The position numbers and the translations under genes were made by a program. This document shows, one piece after another, positions 63,226 through 64,000 of a DNA stretch of 64,000 nt; the stretch's first letter is position 1, and each line of letters opens with the position of its first letter. Source of the DNA: CAUPWF01 sp964367685 (GTDB lineage Bacteria > Bacillota > Clostridia > Lachnospirales > Lachnospiraceae); the NCBI GenBank assembly GCA_964367685.1, contig CAYIYM010000003.1, forward strand, positions 1-64,000, in the 5' to 3' direction. The notes under the pieces were generated by a model, which saw nothing but the letters and a program-made list of their open reading frames with translations, did not search any database and was not told the DNA's origin.

Positions 63226-64000
63226 TTACCCCTGTTCTGTTCTCTGTATAATATCATCTTGTAGAGATTTTGATAAGGTTGTAAATAATGCGCTATATCC
63301 TGCAACCCTAACAACTAATTGCTTGTATTTATCAGGATTCTTTTGTGCCTCTAATAAGGTATCTCGATCCACAACATTAAATTGCACATGGCTTCCTTTT
63401 TGATCAAAAAAGGCACGTATCAAATTCACAAAATTATCAATTCCAGTCATTCCGCTTAATGCAGTTGGATGGAACTTCTGATTAAACAAGGTTCCATTTG
63501 ATGCAATTCCATGATCTAGTTTAGATACAGAATTCGCTGCGGCCGTTGGGCCATGACTATCCTTGCCTGCGGTCGGTGAAACACCGTCTGCAACCGGAGT
63601 ATATGCTAGTCTACCATCTGGTGTAGCTCCTGTTTGAGCCCCTAGTGGAACATTTGCAGACACTGGATATAACCCTGCTTGGAACATACCACCACGTGGA
63701 TTTTTAAATGTTTCTACTGGCCTTGTATATGTGTAGGCAACTTCTCTAGCAAATAAATCTACTTCTTCGATATCATTTCCGAATTTTGGAATTTCATCAA
63801 TCCACTCTAGTACTTGCTCACATCGCGCCTTCTGTTCCTGGGATACTCCTGTTTGTAATACCGTTTTAATTATTTCCGCTATCTCTCGTTCCCCTACTGT
63901 CACCCCTTCTTGCTGAAGGTTTCGAATAATTTCAGTTGTAGCATTTGTCATGGTTGTTACATCCATGTCTTTTCCGTAATTAAGTGCAAGTATTTGTTTA
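63226..64000 (-). CDS. glycyl radical diol dehydratase, C-terminal part
   Basis: Only the last 258 or so residues are in the window; the frame stays open to the edge (LALNYGKDMDVTTM at the cut). It contains the glycyl radical motif RVAGYSA, with the Gly 24 residues from the end, and typical GRE segments (GATPDGRLAYTPVADGVSPTAGKD, MFQAGLYPVSANVPLG). With pduP, pduL and a deoxyketose aldolase in the locus, a B12-independent 1,2-propanediol dehydratase is the likely identity rather than choline lyase or glycerol dehydratase. The catalytic Cys/Glu loop lies outside the window. Confidence 0.93.
   Translation of the reverse strand, partial: KQILALNYGKDMDVTTMTNATTEIIRNLQQEGVTVGEREIAEIIKTVLQTGVSQEQKARCEQVLEWIDEIPKFGNDIEEVDLFAREVAYTYTRPVETFKNPRGGMFQAGLYPVSANVPLGAQTGATPDGRLAYTPVADGVSPTAGKDSHGPTAAANSVSKLDHGIASNGTLFNQKFHPTALSGMTGIDNFVNLIRAFFDQKGSHVQFNVVDRDTLLEAQKNPDKYKQLVVRVAGYSALFTTLSKSLQDDIIQRTEQG

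Overview
The window is AT-rich DNA from an anaerobic Firmicute, most likely a Lachnospiraceae member close to Clostridium (Lachnoclostridium) phytofermentans. The reasons are the low GC, strong AGGAGG ribosome sites, a V-type-signature sodium ATP synthase c subunit of the F1Fo class, many MATE and ECF-type transporters, and a glycyl-radical bacterial microcompartment (BMC) whose gene order matches, from memory, the fucose/rhamnose locus of C. phytofermentans. It is a draft assembly: one 100-N gap is flanked by an identical 55-base overlap. No rRNA, tRNA, CRISPR array or insertion sequence was seen.

Layout. 1-9 kb: 5' part of guaA, an HPr-like protein without the active histidine, a probably damaged NERD-domain gene, an unknown gene, a CcdA/thioredoxin redox pair, an unknown gene and two overlapping membrane GGDEF genes. 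9-15 kb: an ECF S component coupled to a uridine-kinase-like protein, a MATE exporter, a beta carbonic anhydrase, a small alarmone synthetase, a trigger-factor-like lipoprotein and a small membrane protein. 15-22 kb: a four-gene MacAB-like ABC export operon with two paralogous adaptors, divergent from its likely two-component system. 22-32 kb: M18 and M42 aminopeptidases, an FGGY sugar kinase, an EamA transporter, a GH2 beta-galactosidase and a divergent MATE gene sharing an operator-like repeat with it. 32-39.5 kb: the complete atpZ-I-B-E-F-H-A-G-D-C operon. 39.5-50 kb: a sortase-anchored VWA protein, then a purine salvage block (amidohydrolase, BMP-type nucleoside ABC importer, MDR dehydrogenase, purine nucleoside phosphorylase).

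50-64 kb: one minus-strand run holds the BMC. In transcription order it has the glycyl radical enzyme (cut by the window edge), its activase, PduU-like shell, class II aldolase, PduO-C/GlcG-like protein, CoA-acylating aldehyde dehydrogenase, zinc alcohol dehydrogenase, four BMC-H shell genes, PduL, BMC-P vertex, PduS, PduT, a DeoR regulator, and then a ParA-type ATPase, a small lysine/glutamine/glutamate-rich protein and a MATE gene. The enzymes carry recognisable encapsulation helices. The inferred pathway is deoxyhexulose-1-phosphate to lactaldehyde, 1,2-propanediol, propionaldehyde, then propanol plus propionyl phosphate.

The most interesting point is the ParA plus small charged protein pair placed directly downstream in the BMC operon. 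It looks like a candidate McdA/McdB-type positioning system for a glycyl-radical BMC. Other notable points are a strong promoter with a 17-bp operator palindrome in front of the aldolase gene, a glycyl-radical activase lacking the usual ferredoxin insert, and a PduS/PduT electron path in a locus that has no B12 enzyme.
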